Shown: in pieces, positions 40,911-54,731 of the stretch
Layout of the letters: every line of letters starts with the position of its first letter
Position numbering within the stretch: position 1 is the stretch's first letter
DNA from: Hybos culiciformis
Lineage: Eukaryota; Arthropoda; Insecta; Diptera; Hybotidae
Assembly: GCA_964007475.1 (NCBI GenBank)
Contig: OZ023273.1
Coordinates: 23,175,557-23,239,556, forward strand
Direction of reading: 5' to 3'
Length of the DNA stretch: 64,000 nucleotides
Position numbers and translations under genes: made by a program
Notes under the pieces: model-generated
Told to the model about the DNA's origin: nothing
The model's database searches: none
The model's input: the letters and a program-made list of their open reading frames with translations, nothing else

Positions 40911-41174
40911 ATATCGTCTGCTGAGAAATGAAACAACGTATGACATTTATACGTCATTATTTGACGATAGCACCATTCGATTCCTCGTACTCGATTTTAT
41001 AAGTAAAACTACTTTGCAATATTCTTAATGTTGATTGAAATGTGTTTTTTAGATGAAAATTGTACGCTACTTGATATTTTTTCATACGTTTTTTTTAATT
41101 TTCAAATCTTTAAATTCAAATTACTCGAAACTATACTTTTCATTATACGTTGTTTCATTTCTGAGCAGGCGATA
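40911..41174. mobile_element. Terminal-inverted-repeat MITE
   Basis: Near-perfect 30-bp inverted ends: ATATCGTCTGCTGAGAAATG then AAACAACGTAT on the left, and the inverse ending GCGATAT on the right. No ORF. Target duplication not clear in the AT-rich flanks. Confidence 0.7.
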
Positions 41175-44100
41175 TAATGTACCTACTGACGTAGTTTACA
41201 ACAAAACACATTGTTAACTTTTCTTTTTATTTTAAAAAAATTACCCTTTTTTTTATTTCAATTTAATTAAAAAACCAAAAATAGAAATATACATTCTTCA
41301 TATTATTTGCGGTCATTAGAAACAAATCATTTATAAATGTTTTTTTTTTACATAATTTCTTAATTATTGTTTTCTTAACAAATTTTGTGCTTCTGCTAGG
41401 ACTAACAAAATTTTCACTTTTATTAAATAAATTATATATGTCTGTGGGTGTAATATGTACATAAAAATTTTGCACTATATATTTACTATACCGTAAAATA
41501 TTTTTGTAATAAATTATTGTATTAATTATAAGTTGTAAAAGGTGTGATTATTAAAGATACTACACAATATAGAAATAATTTCATGAAATGCATTTTCATG
41601 TAAAAAAAACCAGATTTTATACAATATTATATACATAATGAGCTTTGAACAGTATATACATACATCATATATATGTATGCTTTGAAGTATGCACTGGAGT
41701 GGAGCGAATTTTCTTTTAATTTTTCAAACACTATTTAAATAAAACCACAAAAATTTTGCACTAATTAAAATATTTGTCATTTTTTAAGGAACCTATAGTT
41801 AAACAAATTTTAATTATATCTTTGGATTTACATAACAAATCCAACGTAATATATACTTGGGTTAAGTTACAAAGTGTGGAAAATAGAAAAATCGCCAAAA
41901 ATAATTTCTTGAATATTTAAAAAAAAAGATGTACTTAGAAATTCACCTTGCAGAATGATTCGTCTTAATATGTATATTGCAAACAATACTTATGTATATT
42001 GCAAACAATACTTATATTGACTTTAATGTGGACAAATATTATATCTTTTATTTAAATATACTTTTAAATAAAGTATCTAACTATATGCTATACCTATGCT
42101 CATAATACTAATAAATATTATGTAAACTTTAATGTAAACAATATTTGAAAATGAAAACAATATTCAAATGGAATGTATATATAATATGTAAACACATATA
42201 TAACTATAACATAATTTAAATGTTAAATTTAAATATAAAAAAAAATTATTCTTAAAATTTAATGCATAACAACAAAAACTAATAATAATAATATAAGAAA
42301 AACTATATCAACAAATATATTTTAAAATATTTTTATACAAATAAAAACAAAAAAAAAATTACAAAATATACGACAAAGTATTTTATGTATAATAAGTAGA
42401 GATAAAATTTGATAAAAAAAAATGTTGTCCATTATTTGGTACATAAAAAACTCGATTTAATATAAATCATAATAATAAAGAACTAACTGAATTTAAACAG
42501 CAAGGAATGAATAGAATTCTGATGGAAAAAAACTTTACATGTTATTTTTTAACCCTGATACAAGTTGTCTCTAATTTTTTTTAAGCTCTTGTACTCGACA
42601 TCTGTCTACCCAACATAAGAATTTTCATCGCATCGGTTGAGAGCCTCTTAATTCCAAACCCAAAATCGTAGAACCTAATCTTTTAGTCGACGTAAAAATT
42701 AACGACATTGACCATACTTTGGCATTAAAAGAAAATTGAAATTGATTACTTAATAAGTATATTTTTGTGGCGGACGGTATGGACGGTTGGTCATTTAATG
42801 AAAACGTAAAGTACTTTTTTTTCATTTTTGATGGAAAACGGATTAAAATGCAAAATTATTCAATTTAAAAATGTATAGAACGAAATTTATCATTATTATT
42901 ATTATTATTATTCTTTATTTCATCATTCATATAATTCTTAAATTCATAAAATAGTACAAGAGATAAAGATACAAATATCTAATAAGCTAGTTAATATTTA
43001 TACGTATATACTATATGAAAAACTTATAATTAAGTATTAATATAATGTCTAATCTAAAGTAAAATTATTAAAAAAAACATTTATTTGATAAAACGAAATT
43101 TAAAGGTTTTTTAATCACATTATACTGAAAAATAATAGGTGTGATTTTTTTTGTTTTCTATATTTTACTTTATATTGCCTTCAGCCTTAAATCATACTGA
43201 CCTAGAACATTTTTTACTCATCTGAAATTATTTTACAGATCTCATTTTGAATTATTAATAATAACAAATTCTATTTATTTATATAATAATAATAATATTT
43301 CCGGTTAAATAAAAATTACACAATTTTTCAAATCATCCCAATAAAAGCGGTCAAATTAAGTTTTTTTTTTAAAGCGAAAAAGTATATATACTATTTTATT
43401 TAGAGTACAGAAAAAAAAAAGAAATTTGGAGAAATTTTTCAAGGTCAATTTAAAGATAATATCATTAAAGTTAACCTAATGCTTATTAAATTTTTAATCT
43501 TGTAATTTTTACATAACATTAAGTATTTATTATTTAATTTTAATCCAACAAAGACCAATTAGTTATAATAAAAATATATTTTAATACGTAAAACTATCAT
43601 ATTATTTTCGGAAAAATAACTTTCTCTTCTAAAAGATGGAAATTTTGAAAAGCTTTTTAATAAATTCTTTATTTTTAATTTTCAAACACAAATAAATTAA
43701 ATTAATAATGGATGCACTTTTTTTTTGTATATTTTTGATGCCTGTGCAAATTAAATCTTATTTTGTAGTTACACCCAATTTATTATTACTGCAACTTTAA
43801 AATTAAACACAAATAAGAATTTTTATTAGAGCTTTTTTTTTTGCACAAAATTACTGACCTTGTAATATGAAATTTATTTACCTTTATCGAGAGTGAATGT
43901 ATTAATAATAAATAAATATTGTGTAATAAATATTTATGTCAGCATAAAATGCATTACCGCATAAATGTATCCCTCATTAACGACACAGTGAAAAGTGTGG
44001 ATTTGTGAAAAAACAAAATGATTATATAAGAAACTTTAATTTTTTATTTTTTTTTTATTTATAATAAACTTGAATTTAATTGACCTAAAATATTAATCAT

Positions 44101-45564
44101 ATTGATCTGCACTATCTGTTTTGTATAATAACTGTTTTTAACATGAAAAATAATACAAGTTTTAAGAATTTCAGTTATAAATTAAATTAAGTAAATTTAA
44201 CTTTCTTATTCATATAAATAAAACTTTGAATTTGAACGTTTTTACTGATTTGTTAAGGGATCGAATTGTAATTAACCTGATAACATGGCTCATCGTTTCT
44301 CAAGGATAGTAATTAAAATTTTTTGTCAAAATTGTAATTGAGAAGAATTTTATTTTAATTCAGATCAAAAAATAATTAAATCATAAGTTTTATTATCTAG
44401 AAATTTCATTCATTTAGTTTTTCAATTACTTTTTTAACATCAAATGTCAAGATCAACTAAAAATTAAATTCAAAATTTATTAATAATTTTTTTTATGTAT
44501 ATACCTACTAATATTAAAGTTAAATTTGTTGTAAGATAATTTTTTTTAAATTTTTTAATCTTGATGGATTTAATATTAATTAACAACTTTTTATGAAGGG
44601 TATGATTTTTTTTTTGTTAAGCTTAATTTAATAACAAGAATTTTATAGAGTTAAAACTTTCATGTTAATGTCAATAATTTGAGTAAATAATTATGCAAAA
44701 ATCTTAAAATAAATTTTCAATTCACGAACCCCTAATGCCCGAAAAAACTCCACAGAGAAAAGTAGTCTTCAAATTTTTATTAAATTTTCCTCATTATTAA
44801 TCATTATTAAATTCAAATATGAAACACCCATTCAAATTAATTTATTATTATCAATTTCTACTTAAATATAATTTTTATTAAAATCATTATTTTTTAGCGG
44901 TTATTTAAAGTTCAATGTCATTAACAAAGCATAACAAATTTATTTAAAATAATGTCTGCGTATGTATAATACACTATATAATTATTATATGAATAGTAAA
45001 AAAATTAATTGAATGAATAGCATACAAAAAAAAGATAAAATGCATATCGTACTGTACACATACGTTATAAAATTTGTAAGTTCGTATGAAAGTTAATTAT
45101 TTATCTTTATCGATAATTTAAGCTTCTTGCCAAATTACAAGTACACTTAACAATCTTACTCAAATGTCACTAAAATAATTACTAAATAAACAAATTCATA
45201 TGTTCCTAAATTCAAATTTAACAAAAAATATACATATATATATAAGTTCTGATATTTTGCATTTTTAATCTTTTATATACTTTACTTAACTAATTTTAAT
45301 CATTCATGTAAAATACTATTATATGATTAAAATTATATCATCTTTTATGTAAGCAATAATTATTTTATTTATAAATAAACTATTCATATTTTTCAGCATT
45401 TATATATTCATTCCAATTTCATAATTAACTAAACGTAGTAGTAATAATTCGTCAACAAATTTTATAATTTCAAGATTAATTACATACTTATTTCTCATAT
45501 GTGTACTTATAGTTAACATATTATTAAATCAACATAAACATTGAATGATATTGATATACCAAAA
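41175..45564. other. Non-coding stretch upstream of the ceramidase cluster
   Basis: AT-rich. Contains an (ATT)n microsatellite at 42892-42912 and a short tandem duplication near 41971-42014 (TATTGCAAACAATACTTAT twice). A 66-codon minus-strand ORF at 42625-42825 lies in a slightly GC-richer patch but has no recognised motif. Confidence 0.4.
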
Positions 45565-48500
45565 ATGAGTTTTTTAATATACCAACAATTATTATTTTTA
45601 ATATTATGCTTGGTATTCATTCAATATCAAGTAATATCGTACAGAATTGGTGTTGGAAGAGCCGATTGTACGGGACCACCAGTTGAAATTGCTTTTGTAA
45701 GTAATTTAAAAAAATAAATAAATAAATAAAAAACTAAGGGGGACTGGCGACACTTTATGTGTATATATTTTAAACCGGGGGGAAACTGCATTTTTATTTG
45801 TTTTTAGAAAATTAAAAATTAGAAAATTTATAGGTAATTTGGATATTGTATTAAAATTTCGCGGCTATGTCAAATTCTTATTCAAAATAATGGAATTTCT
45901 TTATTCTGATTTATTAAGATCGTGCAAATGCTTGTAATACCTTGTGAACACTTTCGAAAGCATGTTATAATAACATATGTTTAACTTATGTACACGGCCG
46001 CCTCGCTTTATGTACATAATTCTGGTTATAAGTCATCTCATCATAATTTTATATTGTCCATTTTATTCAATATGGGGTAATTTACCTATACATATATATT
46101 TATATAGCTTCAATATTAGAACTTTTTTTGAATTAATGTCAATACCAAAAACAATTTATTTTACTTGAACAATTTAATAATTTAAATTATATTATTTACA
46201 GATGGGATATGCGAATTTAAAACAAAAAGGTCAAGGTTTACATCTTAGACAATATTCAAGAGCATTTATTGTTGACGATCATAATAGACGTGTTGCATTT
46301 GTTAGTGTTGATGTTGGAATGATTGGACATGCCTTAAAACGCGAAGTATAAATATATATTTTGATCTCATAATATACATATTTTAAAAAAATTATAAATA
46401 ACTTTTTAAGGCTTTAAAGCGATTACAAGCCAGATATGGTGACTTGTATACGTTAGACAATGTTGTTGTGAGTGCAACTCATACTCATAGTGCACCTGGA
46501 GGTTATCTAATGCATTTATTATATGATATATCAATATTAGGATTTGTACCACAAACCTTTGATGCTTTAGCAAATGGAATTTATTTGGTAATTACCTAAA
46601 TATAGATATTCAAAATTTAGTTTATGTTTTTGTTCGAAATAAATTTATGTACATATATATTTTTATTTTCAGAGCGTCAAAAGAGCCCATGAAAATATGC
46701 ACGATGGTCGAGTCTTTTTATCACAGACTACAGTGTTGAATGCCAATATAAATCGTTCTCCAACTTCATATAATTCAAATCCTACAGAAGAACGAGAGAA
46801 ATACGAACATGATGTTGATAAAACTTTAACTCAATTACGATTTATTAATATGGAAGATAAATTACTTGGCGTTTTTAACTGGTTTGCGGTTCATCCAACT
46901 TCAATGAATAATACCAACCATTTAGTATCAAGTGATAACTTAGGATTTGCCTCGATGATGTTGGAGCAAGAATATAATCCAACAAAACTTCCAGGAAAGG
47001 TAAAAAATATTTATGTTACATTTTGATTCATAAATTAACTTCCTAACTGAACAGGGTAAATTTGTTGGCGCATTTGCTTCTTCAAATTTAGGTGACGTTT
47101 CACCAAATATATTAGGACCTAAATGCGAAGATTCTGGTAATCCATGTGATATGTTAACGTCGAAATGTCCCAAACATGAAGGTCATTGTTTTGCATCCGG
47201 ACCTGGGCATGATATGTATGAGAGCACTCAAATGATTGCAACTAGGATTTATGAAAAAGCTTCTGTATGTAAAATTTAACCAAGATGATATTTACTAGCA
47301 ATTTTTTAATCCATTTTTTTGTTTATAATTTCAGCAATTACTTCAAGAAAATGCTGGTCGTGAAATAACTGGTGACATTACGTACATACACCAATTCGTA
47401 GATATGCCGAACTACAACTTTACAGGTTATAATCCCATTACTAAAAAAGTACAAGAACTACGTGGATGCGTACCTGCTATGGGTTATAGTTTTGCCGCCG
47501 GTACCACAGACGGTGCTGGATTATTTTCATTCCAACAGGGTACGACTTCTGATAATGCATTATGGAATGCTGTCAGGGATTTTATAGTTCCACCTACCCA
47601 GGAAGACATAGCTTGTCATTCTCCTAAGCCTATTTTGCTAGCAACTGGAAGAGTAAACACTAAACTTACATTTTAAAAAAATTAACTTTATTTAAATAAT
47701 TTATTTTAAGGCCACATTTCCGTATGAATGGCAACCTAAAATTGTTACCTCTCAACTAATAAGAATTGGTGATATAATTATAACTGCAGTACCAGGGGAA
47801 TTCACCACAATGGCTGGCCGTCGTTTGAAACGAAAGGTTGAAGAAACTGCTATGGAAATCCTAGGGACTAAAAATCCAGACACAAAATTGGAAGTTATAA
47901 TTGCAGGTTTATCAAATGTTTACTCTAGTTATATAACAACTCCTGAGGAATATCAGGTAAGAAAGGTAAAACATATAAACCTTGATACCGATTTTTACTA
48001 AAATTTCTTAAACATCGCAAGGCACAAAGATATGAAGCAGCTTCAACTATTTTCGGGCCACATACGCTTCTGATTTATTTGCACCAATACGAGAAACTTA
48101 CTAAAGCTATGATTAAAGAAGAAAAAGTTGATGCTGGGCCAACTCCACCGTATCTAAATGACAGAATGCTGTCACTTAATACAGGAGTTGTTTTTGATGG
48201 GCATCCAATTGGCGAAGACTTCGGAAGCGTTAAACAACAACCTAAAAAGGAGTATAAAATTGGTGATACTGTTAAAGTTACATTCATTGCTGGCAACCCT
48301 AGAAACAATCTATTCCATGAAAAAACATATTTCACAATAGAACGTCAAATATATGACGATAAATGGAAAGTAATGTTAACAGATGCTAGTTGGGATACAA
48401 GGTACTTCATTTTGTAAATTTTTTGGTTATAAATATCATAAGAAAACTTTAGTATTTTGTACTGTGGTAATAATATTTATAAAAATAATATTGTCAAAAT

Positions 48501-48813
48501 TAATTACCTGATTATTTATGGACCTATTATTTATGTTAAAGTTGATATTTATTTCTTTTGTTGATATTTAGATTTTAAAATTTTTATTTTGATAATCTTA
48601 ACAGCACTTTTTCACTTTTATTATTTTAGGATGTATTGGGAAAGAAAATCAACAATATTAGGATTTAGTGATATTCACATAATATGGACTATTGGATCAG
48701 AAATAATACCGGGAAATTATCGAATAAAACACTTAGGAAATTATAAATATATTTTGGGTGGCATATTCCCGTATCAAGGAACAAGTCGAACGTTTAGAAT
48801 TGCAGTAGACTAA
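45565..48813 (+). CDS. Neutral ceramidase, copy 1 (conventional paralog)
   Basis: Hydrolyses the amide bond of ceramide to sphingosine and fatty acid; the family is secreted or surface-bound and zinc-dependent. Nine exons join in frame to 705 residues: 45565-45696, 46202-46345, 46411-46587, 46673-46999, 47055-47264, 47335-47652, 47711-47956, 48022-48401, 48630-48813. A signal peptide (about 1-25) precedes RIGVGRADCTGP. Catalytic features: SATHTHSAPGG (His116, His118), NWFAVHP (His225), the nucleophile in NLGDVSPNILGP (Ser276), PGEFTTM (Glu466) and NVYSSYITTPEEYQ (zinc-side Tyr). The remaining C-terminal part, with GNPRNNL, matches the ceramidase C-terminal domain. The total length is near that of other insect members. 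Unlike copies 2-4 it has no intron within the NTGVVFD region. An AATAAA lies at 49082. Confidence 0.96.
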
Positions 48814-50930
48814 AAATAGGTTTTTCATCATCATATTTGTATAAAATTTTCCTAACTAGTCATGTTCTAATTTCAAAAAGAAAATGTGATTTATATTTAC
48901 ATAGTTCAATTACTGTAGTTTTATAATGTTATCATTTAAGATTATTTTAAGGATTCTAAAAATTCCATAACTTAGCCATAACTACGTATGCCTATGTAGG
49001 TATACTAAAATAATCGAAGTTAAAATATAAAAAAATTAATCGTATTTTCTTTTTTTTAAATTAACATTGTAAATTAATTACAATAAATATGAAATAAAAA
49101 TTCTATGAATTAAACTACTTATATAGTTTGTTTTTTGTAAGTATACGTTTAGGTTTGACATATTCAATCCAAAATATTTATTTAAACTTATCTACCTGTA
49201 TAAATAAGATAATGCAATAGGGTACTGGTTTCATTGTTGAGTTTAAGTTTAAGATTTGATTAGATTTATTATTATTAATTCATGAAAAATAAACATCGTA
49301 ATAAAGACAAATTTTCGTTCTTTTTATCCGAAAATCGTCTTGGTTTCTAAGTTACTAAATATTTTTCTAATATACGTTTTTAATTATTTTTTCGTCCAAA
49401 TTTTTTGTAATGCGGTTTTATGGTTGATTAGTTTCTCATATCTAAAACAATTCACCACCGAACAAGGATCTTGTCATATTGGTGACAAATTACATCGAAC
49501 TTATAGAGAATTATTAATATTCAAGAACATTTGTCTTTTTCTGATAAATTAGTTCGAAGTTCGCTAAATAGGTTGTGTGTTACCATTTATTTTCGCTAAA
49601 TGGGTTGTGTGTTACTTTTTTACATTTCTTTTCTGAATCCCTTTATTAATTTTATGGATTTTGTTGTTAACTACGGGTTTATTACAATATAAAAAAATTG
49701 TGTGTGTATGATTTTTACTAGAAGAATTATTTCTAATATTCAGTTTTTCTCTAGCTAATTAATTCACTCTCTTTCATTTCATCATTAGTTTTTACAATTT
49801 TAAGTTTTATTCCATCTATAATACTTTCTAATTTGCTGTAGTATCTTATTTTTTTAACGTACTTCTGCCCACTTTGCACATATTCCAGAAGTTATTGTCT
49901 TGTGGAGCAAATGTGGATTGCATAATAACACTATAATGAGTATATATTTTAAATACTACGAGCGACGGTAACTTTATTGAAATAAAATATATCTTATTTT
50001 TTCTCTCCATATTTTTGTCACATTTTAACATATTGATCTCTATTTAAAGAGCTAAATATTTATAATATATATTTTTGAAGATATATCTTCATCAGTATTG
50101 CTCATCGTTTAAACCGTACAACAACATCTATTTTTAAAATTTTTTATATTTTTAATTTTTTCGGCGCAAAGAAAAAAAATTAATTGTTTGTTTATTTAAA
50201 GACTACCTGATCCAATATGTTTTCATAATAAATAAATGTACGAAATTTTGTGTCGTTTAAAAATCTTTTATTTAAATTATTTTCAGTAAATATTAAGAAA
50301 AAATATACATCTAAATACTTTTACAATATATTTTTTCGCAGATCTTTTACAAATATCTGTTCCTCACATTATTTTTTCTATATAAGTAACCTGTATATAT
50401 ATAAGTAACCTGTAGTCATCTCGGAAGATAAATTTTAGTAAAACGACACTTATACCATACCTAAATACATTTATTAAGTATTGTTCAAAACACTTTCTGA
50501 TATATTCCACTATAAGACCGTAAAATTTTGACTGCCACTCAGTTTTAAAACCCATAGGTAGGACAATATTTGAAAATACAAAAATCCTTAAATTTTTTTG
50601 AATTGATGTCAAGAACATCCAATAATAATATTATAAGATATGAGCAGTTATGATTGTGGTTACATATATGTTTTAGCGTTTATTTATCTGCTCACTTTTA
50701 CAAAATTGTTTGGAATGTTATCATTAATTTACCTTACTTTTTTAAATGCTCAAAGTATTTACTCTTATCTAAAATTTATTATTATCAATTAGAAAAGAAA
50801 GTCTAAACCACATAACTTTACTGAAGTACAATGAAAAATTTATTAAAATTAGAATTTATTGAATATGTACTAAACATGTAATTAAACCAGTTCAAGTTTT
50901 CTCTAAATTCGTGAAGAGTACAAAAATAAT
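48814..50930. other. Spacer between ceramidase copies 1 and 2
   Basis: Poly(A) signal of copy 1 at 49082-49087. A local direct duplication (TTCGCTAAATxGGTTGTGTG at about 49559 and 49593) and another near 50383-50412 (TAAGTAACCTGTA twice). The rest shows nothing; the short ORFs have no motifs. Confidence 0.45.
50887..50891 (+). promoter_or_regulatory. Candidate initiator of ceramidase copy 2
   Basis: AATTAAACCAGTTCAAGTT here matches the sequence at the same place before copies 3 and 4 (consensus AATTARAYCAGTTGAAxTT), 42 nt before the ATG. It resembles the arthropod initiator TCAGT, with C at its first base. No TATA box at the right spacing. Confidence 0.4.
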
Positions 50931-53690
50931 ATGAAAATTTCCATATTAGCAATATTTTCAACTATATTTTTACATTCAAATCTGAATTATGGTTATAAAA
51001 TTGGATTGGGTCGCGCTGATTGTACTGGACCCACTGTGGATATCACATTTGTAATGATATTAGTAATAAACGAAAAAAATATTGAATATTCATTTATTTT
51101 TCAGATGGGATACGCCAATCCTGGACAAAAAGGTCAAGGCCTACATTTAAGACAATATTCTAGAACATTTATTATAGAAGACAATAACAAACGAATTGTT
51201 TTTGTCAGCGTTGATTCTCATGCAATAAGTCATGATGTTAAGCAAGAAGTAATTTTTAAAAACATAAATTATAAATATTCTATAAAATTCTGACTTACTG
51301 GAAAAAAAGATCAAAATTAATTTCATCAAATTAAAATCTTAACCGCTTCAAATTTAATGTGAAAAAATCCTAGACATTTTATCTTTCAGGTAATTCAAAA
51401 ATTGGAAAGTAAATATGGCAACTTATATACAATAGAAAATGTTATGATAAGTGCAACGCATGACCATAGTGCACCAGGCGGTCATCATGTGTACATGCTT
51501 TATGATATATCAATTTTTGGATTCATCACACAAAGCTTTGATATTTTAATTAAAGGAATATTTTTGGTAGTAATTTTTAAAAATTAATTATGGCAAATTT
51601 AATAATAAATATTATTTGTTTTTTTAACAGAGTATTGAACGAGCCCATAATAGCTTACAAAATGGTCATGTTTATTTAGCAAGGACGGAAGTTTTGAACG
51701 CCAGTATTAATAGATCACCACTTTCATACCTGGAAAATCCATTAGAAGAGAGACAACTTTATGAATATGACACAGATAAAACTTTAACTCAAATTCAATT
51801 TTATAATACTGAAAGCAAATTGATTGGTGTTTTTAACTGGTTCTCAGTACATGCAACTTCAATGAACTCTAGTAACCATTTAGTTTCATCTGACAACTTA
51901 GGATATGCATCAATGTTGATGGAAAAGGAATATAATTCCAAAGATTTACCTGGAGAAGTTTGTTTTTCGCTTTATAAAAATTGTTGTTATAATTTATTAT
52001 TATTATATTATCCGAGGTAACTTATATTTTTAGGGTAAGTTTGTTGGAGCTTTCGCATGCACCCACAGTGGAGATGTTTCACCAAATATTGACGGGCCGA
52101 AATGTAAGTTCTCCCGAAGAACATGTGATAATCTAGCTTCTAACTGTGAGGAAGATGAAGGAGAATGTTTTGCATTAGGACCTGGTCGTGATATGTTTGA
52201 AAGTACAAAAATAATTGCTTCAAGAATTTATGAGAAAGCTTCAGTAAATAATTTGCATATCAAATGTTTATTTCAAAAAATATAAATATAAACAAATTAT
52301 TTTAGAAAATACTACGACAAGGTCCAAGGGAAGAACTATTTGGAGAAGTAAATTACATTCATCAATTTATTGATATGGAAAATAGAGAAGTAACAGCTTT
52401 TAATCCCTTAAACAATAAAATAGAACTTATCAAAGGATGTTCACCCGCACTGGGCGTGAGTTTTGCGGCTGGAACCACGGATGGAAAAGGATTATCTATG
52501 GTCGAACAAGGCTTGAACACAAATGACAATAAAATTTGGAAAAAATTTCAGGAAATTATGCCGAACATTATAAAGGAATATTTTGAATGTCAAGCTCCGA
52601 AACCAATTTTTTTGCCTGTTGGAAAAGTAAAAACTTTTTTTCCTAAAAATTAATTAGTTTCTTGAGACTTACTGATGAACTTCACAATTTAGATGAAAGT
52701 TCCATATCCTTGGGCACCAACTATTGTACCGACTCAGCTCCTAAAAGTTGGAAAATTAGCTGTAATAGGAGCACCTGGAGAGTTCACAACCATGTCTGGC
52801 AGAAGAATTAGAAATCGAGTTAACAATATAATTTCCAAAGAATGCAATAAATCCGCGGAAGTTATTTTAGCTGGCTTAGCAAACGCATATTCAAGCTATG
52901 TTGCAACACCAGAAGAGTATCAGGCACGTAATATAGTTTATTATTTTATCAACGAATCTTTTTTTATTTACCAGTTTTGTTTAGATTCAAAGGTATGAAG
53001 GAGCGTCTACAATGTTTGGCCCACATACTTTAACACTATATATTGATCAGTATGAGAAGCTAGCTAAATCACTGATTAGTAAACAACAACTAGATCCGGG
53101 CCCTTTACCAAAAAGTTTTGTAAACAGAACATGGTCGTTTCAAACAGGTAAGATATATTACTTTAAAAAAAATAAACTTTTTCCTTAAATTTTTAAATTT
53201 AAAATTAGGCGTTATTTACGACATGGCTCCAATCCCTCAAGATTTTGGATATGTTATTAATCAACCCAAATCACAATATTGGATCAACGAAACTGTGAAC
53301 GTTATTTTTGTCTCAGCAAACTTACGCAATAATTTGATGACAGAAAGAACATTTTTATCTGTGGAAAGAACTGAAGACGGAATAAATTGGAACGTTGTCG
53401 CAACCGACGCTAATTGGGAAACTATGTATAGTTTATTAACCAACATTCTCTGAATATGAATTAATATTTTGTTTATTTTTAGAATACGTTGGGAAAGAAC
53501 CTCAACATTACTAGGCCAAAGTTTGGTTAACATTTCGTGGGAAATAAATGACGACGCAGAGCCCGGAAAGTACAGAATAAAACATTTCGGATTTTATAAA
53601 CCATTATTTGGAGAACCAAAACCATACGAAGGGATCTCTCAATCTTTCGATGTTAGACAATTTGTTTGTTATAATTCTTTTTGTGAATAA
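50931..53690 (+). CDS. Neutral ceramidase, copy 2
   Basis: Ten exons join in frame to 705 residues: 50931-51050, 51105-51248, 51390-51566, 51631-51957, 52034-52243, 52306-52626, 52693-52923, 52985-53147, 53209-53425, 53483-53690. A signal peptide (about 1-21, ending LNYG) precedes YKIGLGRADCTGP. The zinc and nucleophile framework is kept but altered: SATHDHSAPGG instead of THTHS, FSVHATS instead of FAVHPTS, and THSGDVSPNIDGP around the nucleophile Ser. PGEFTTMSGRR and the Tyr region (AYSSYVATPEEYQ) are intact. Intron 7 must use a GC donor at 52924-52925; the nearby GT would shift the frame into a stop. The C-terminus runs nine residues past the ends of copies 3 and 4 (FVCYNSFCE), and the stop codon overlaps AATAAA at 53686. 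Confidence 0.93.
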
Positions 53691-54002
53691 ATTTTTAAAT
53701 TTTTTTTTTTTTAATTGAATTTTACTATATTTTACAAAATTAAAATTAATCCACTTTTTTATTTATTAATTTTTTTTTAGGTTCAAAATAATATTTTTTT
53801 TCCATAGCAACGAAATAAACAATAACAATACAAATGTTTTGACAATCTACGGCGTAAATACTGGGAAAGTTAAAATATTTGAACTTTTACGTGAGTAAGC
53901 TACGTTTTACGTCGTTGCGTATAACATCTCTCATACATTTTCATACAATTTGATTCTTTACGTGCGTACACGCGCGTGAATTACGTTGACCATATCTCTA
54001 GT

Positions 54003-54082
54003 ATTATATAATTTATTATATATAATAATATAATAATATAATTATTATATTATTATATATTATATATAATATAATAATATAA
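54003..54082. repeat. AT-only palindrome
   Basis: Made of TATAATAATA-type strings that turn into their inverse near 54042, so it can fold into a long hairpin. Low-complexity origin likely. Confidence 0.6.
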
Positions 54083-54660
54083 TTTTTAAAAATTATATAT
54101 GATCTTTATAAATTTTGATTTCCAATTGAACAAACTTTTTTTTTCATTGTACATACTTTATGGGAGCAAACAATGGAATATATGCACAGACACTATGTAC
54201 AGACATTTGTTTGTGCATACATTAAACAGATAAAAATTTGCTCAATTGCACAGACAATGGAATACATTGACCAAAGGAATTTTTACAGAGTCGAATTTGT
54301 TCATTTTTTGAGCAGATATCTGTGCATTGAACAGACAGTGGAATACAGCCTTTATGTAATTAGCTCTACACCTAAATATGTTATTTAAATCATTATACAT
54401 ACTGTGAGTATATATGTATGAAATTCTAGTTGTTCTGACCCTACAAAATGCCCTCGAGCTTTCATTTAAAATTATATCAGTTCAGTGCAGTACATGTATA
54501 TGGGAAAATAATTTTCTTGTCCTCATGATATCTAAATCTTTAAAAATGAGTAAGTACACCCACTTCATTTTAGTTGTTATCTTAAATTATCACAAATTCA
54601 TAAAAAAATCTCAAACACTTCAAAATTCCTTTTACGTTCATTTAAAAAAAATAATTTAAT

Positions 54661-54692
54661 TATAAATTACTATTGAAAATAATTAAATCAGT
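54661..54692 (+). promoter_or_regulatory. Candidate TATA box and initiator of ceramidase copy 3
   Basis: TATAAATT at 54661-54668, then TCAGT at 54688-54692 with its A at 54690, 42 nt before the ATG. The spacing of 29 bp is canonical. The initiator context AATTAAATCAGTTGAAATT is shared with copies 2 and 4. Confidence 0.45.
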
Positions 54693-54731
54693 TGAAATTA
54701 AGCTCTCGCTATTACCCCATTCAAATTTATT

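Larger units (their letters stand above)
53691..54731. other. Spacer between ceramidase copies 2 and 3
   Basis: Holds a GC-richer island at about 53840-53995 with repeated TACGT / ACGTAA strings (CGTGCGTACACGCGCGTGAA), an AT-only palindrome at about 54003-54082, and a segment at 54160-54350 with repeated CACAGACA-x-TGGAATA motifs. The last two and the island look like transposon debris, but no ends are defined. Confidence 0.4.

Noticed and set aside
42625..42825. 66-codon minus-strand ORF in a slightly GC-richer patch
   Set aside because: No motif, no splice context and no upstream signals; could be a transposon scrap but cannot be supported.
46940..47173. Minus-strand ORFs overlapping ceramidase exons (also 48075-48335, 53261-53533, 61737-61967, 62096-62317)
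   Set aside because: Antisense shadows of strongly supported plus-strand exons.
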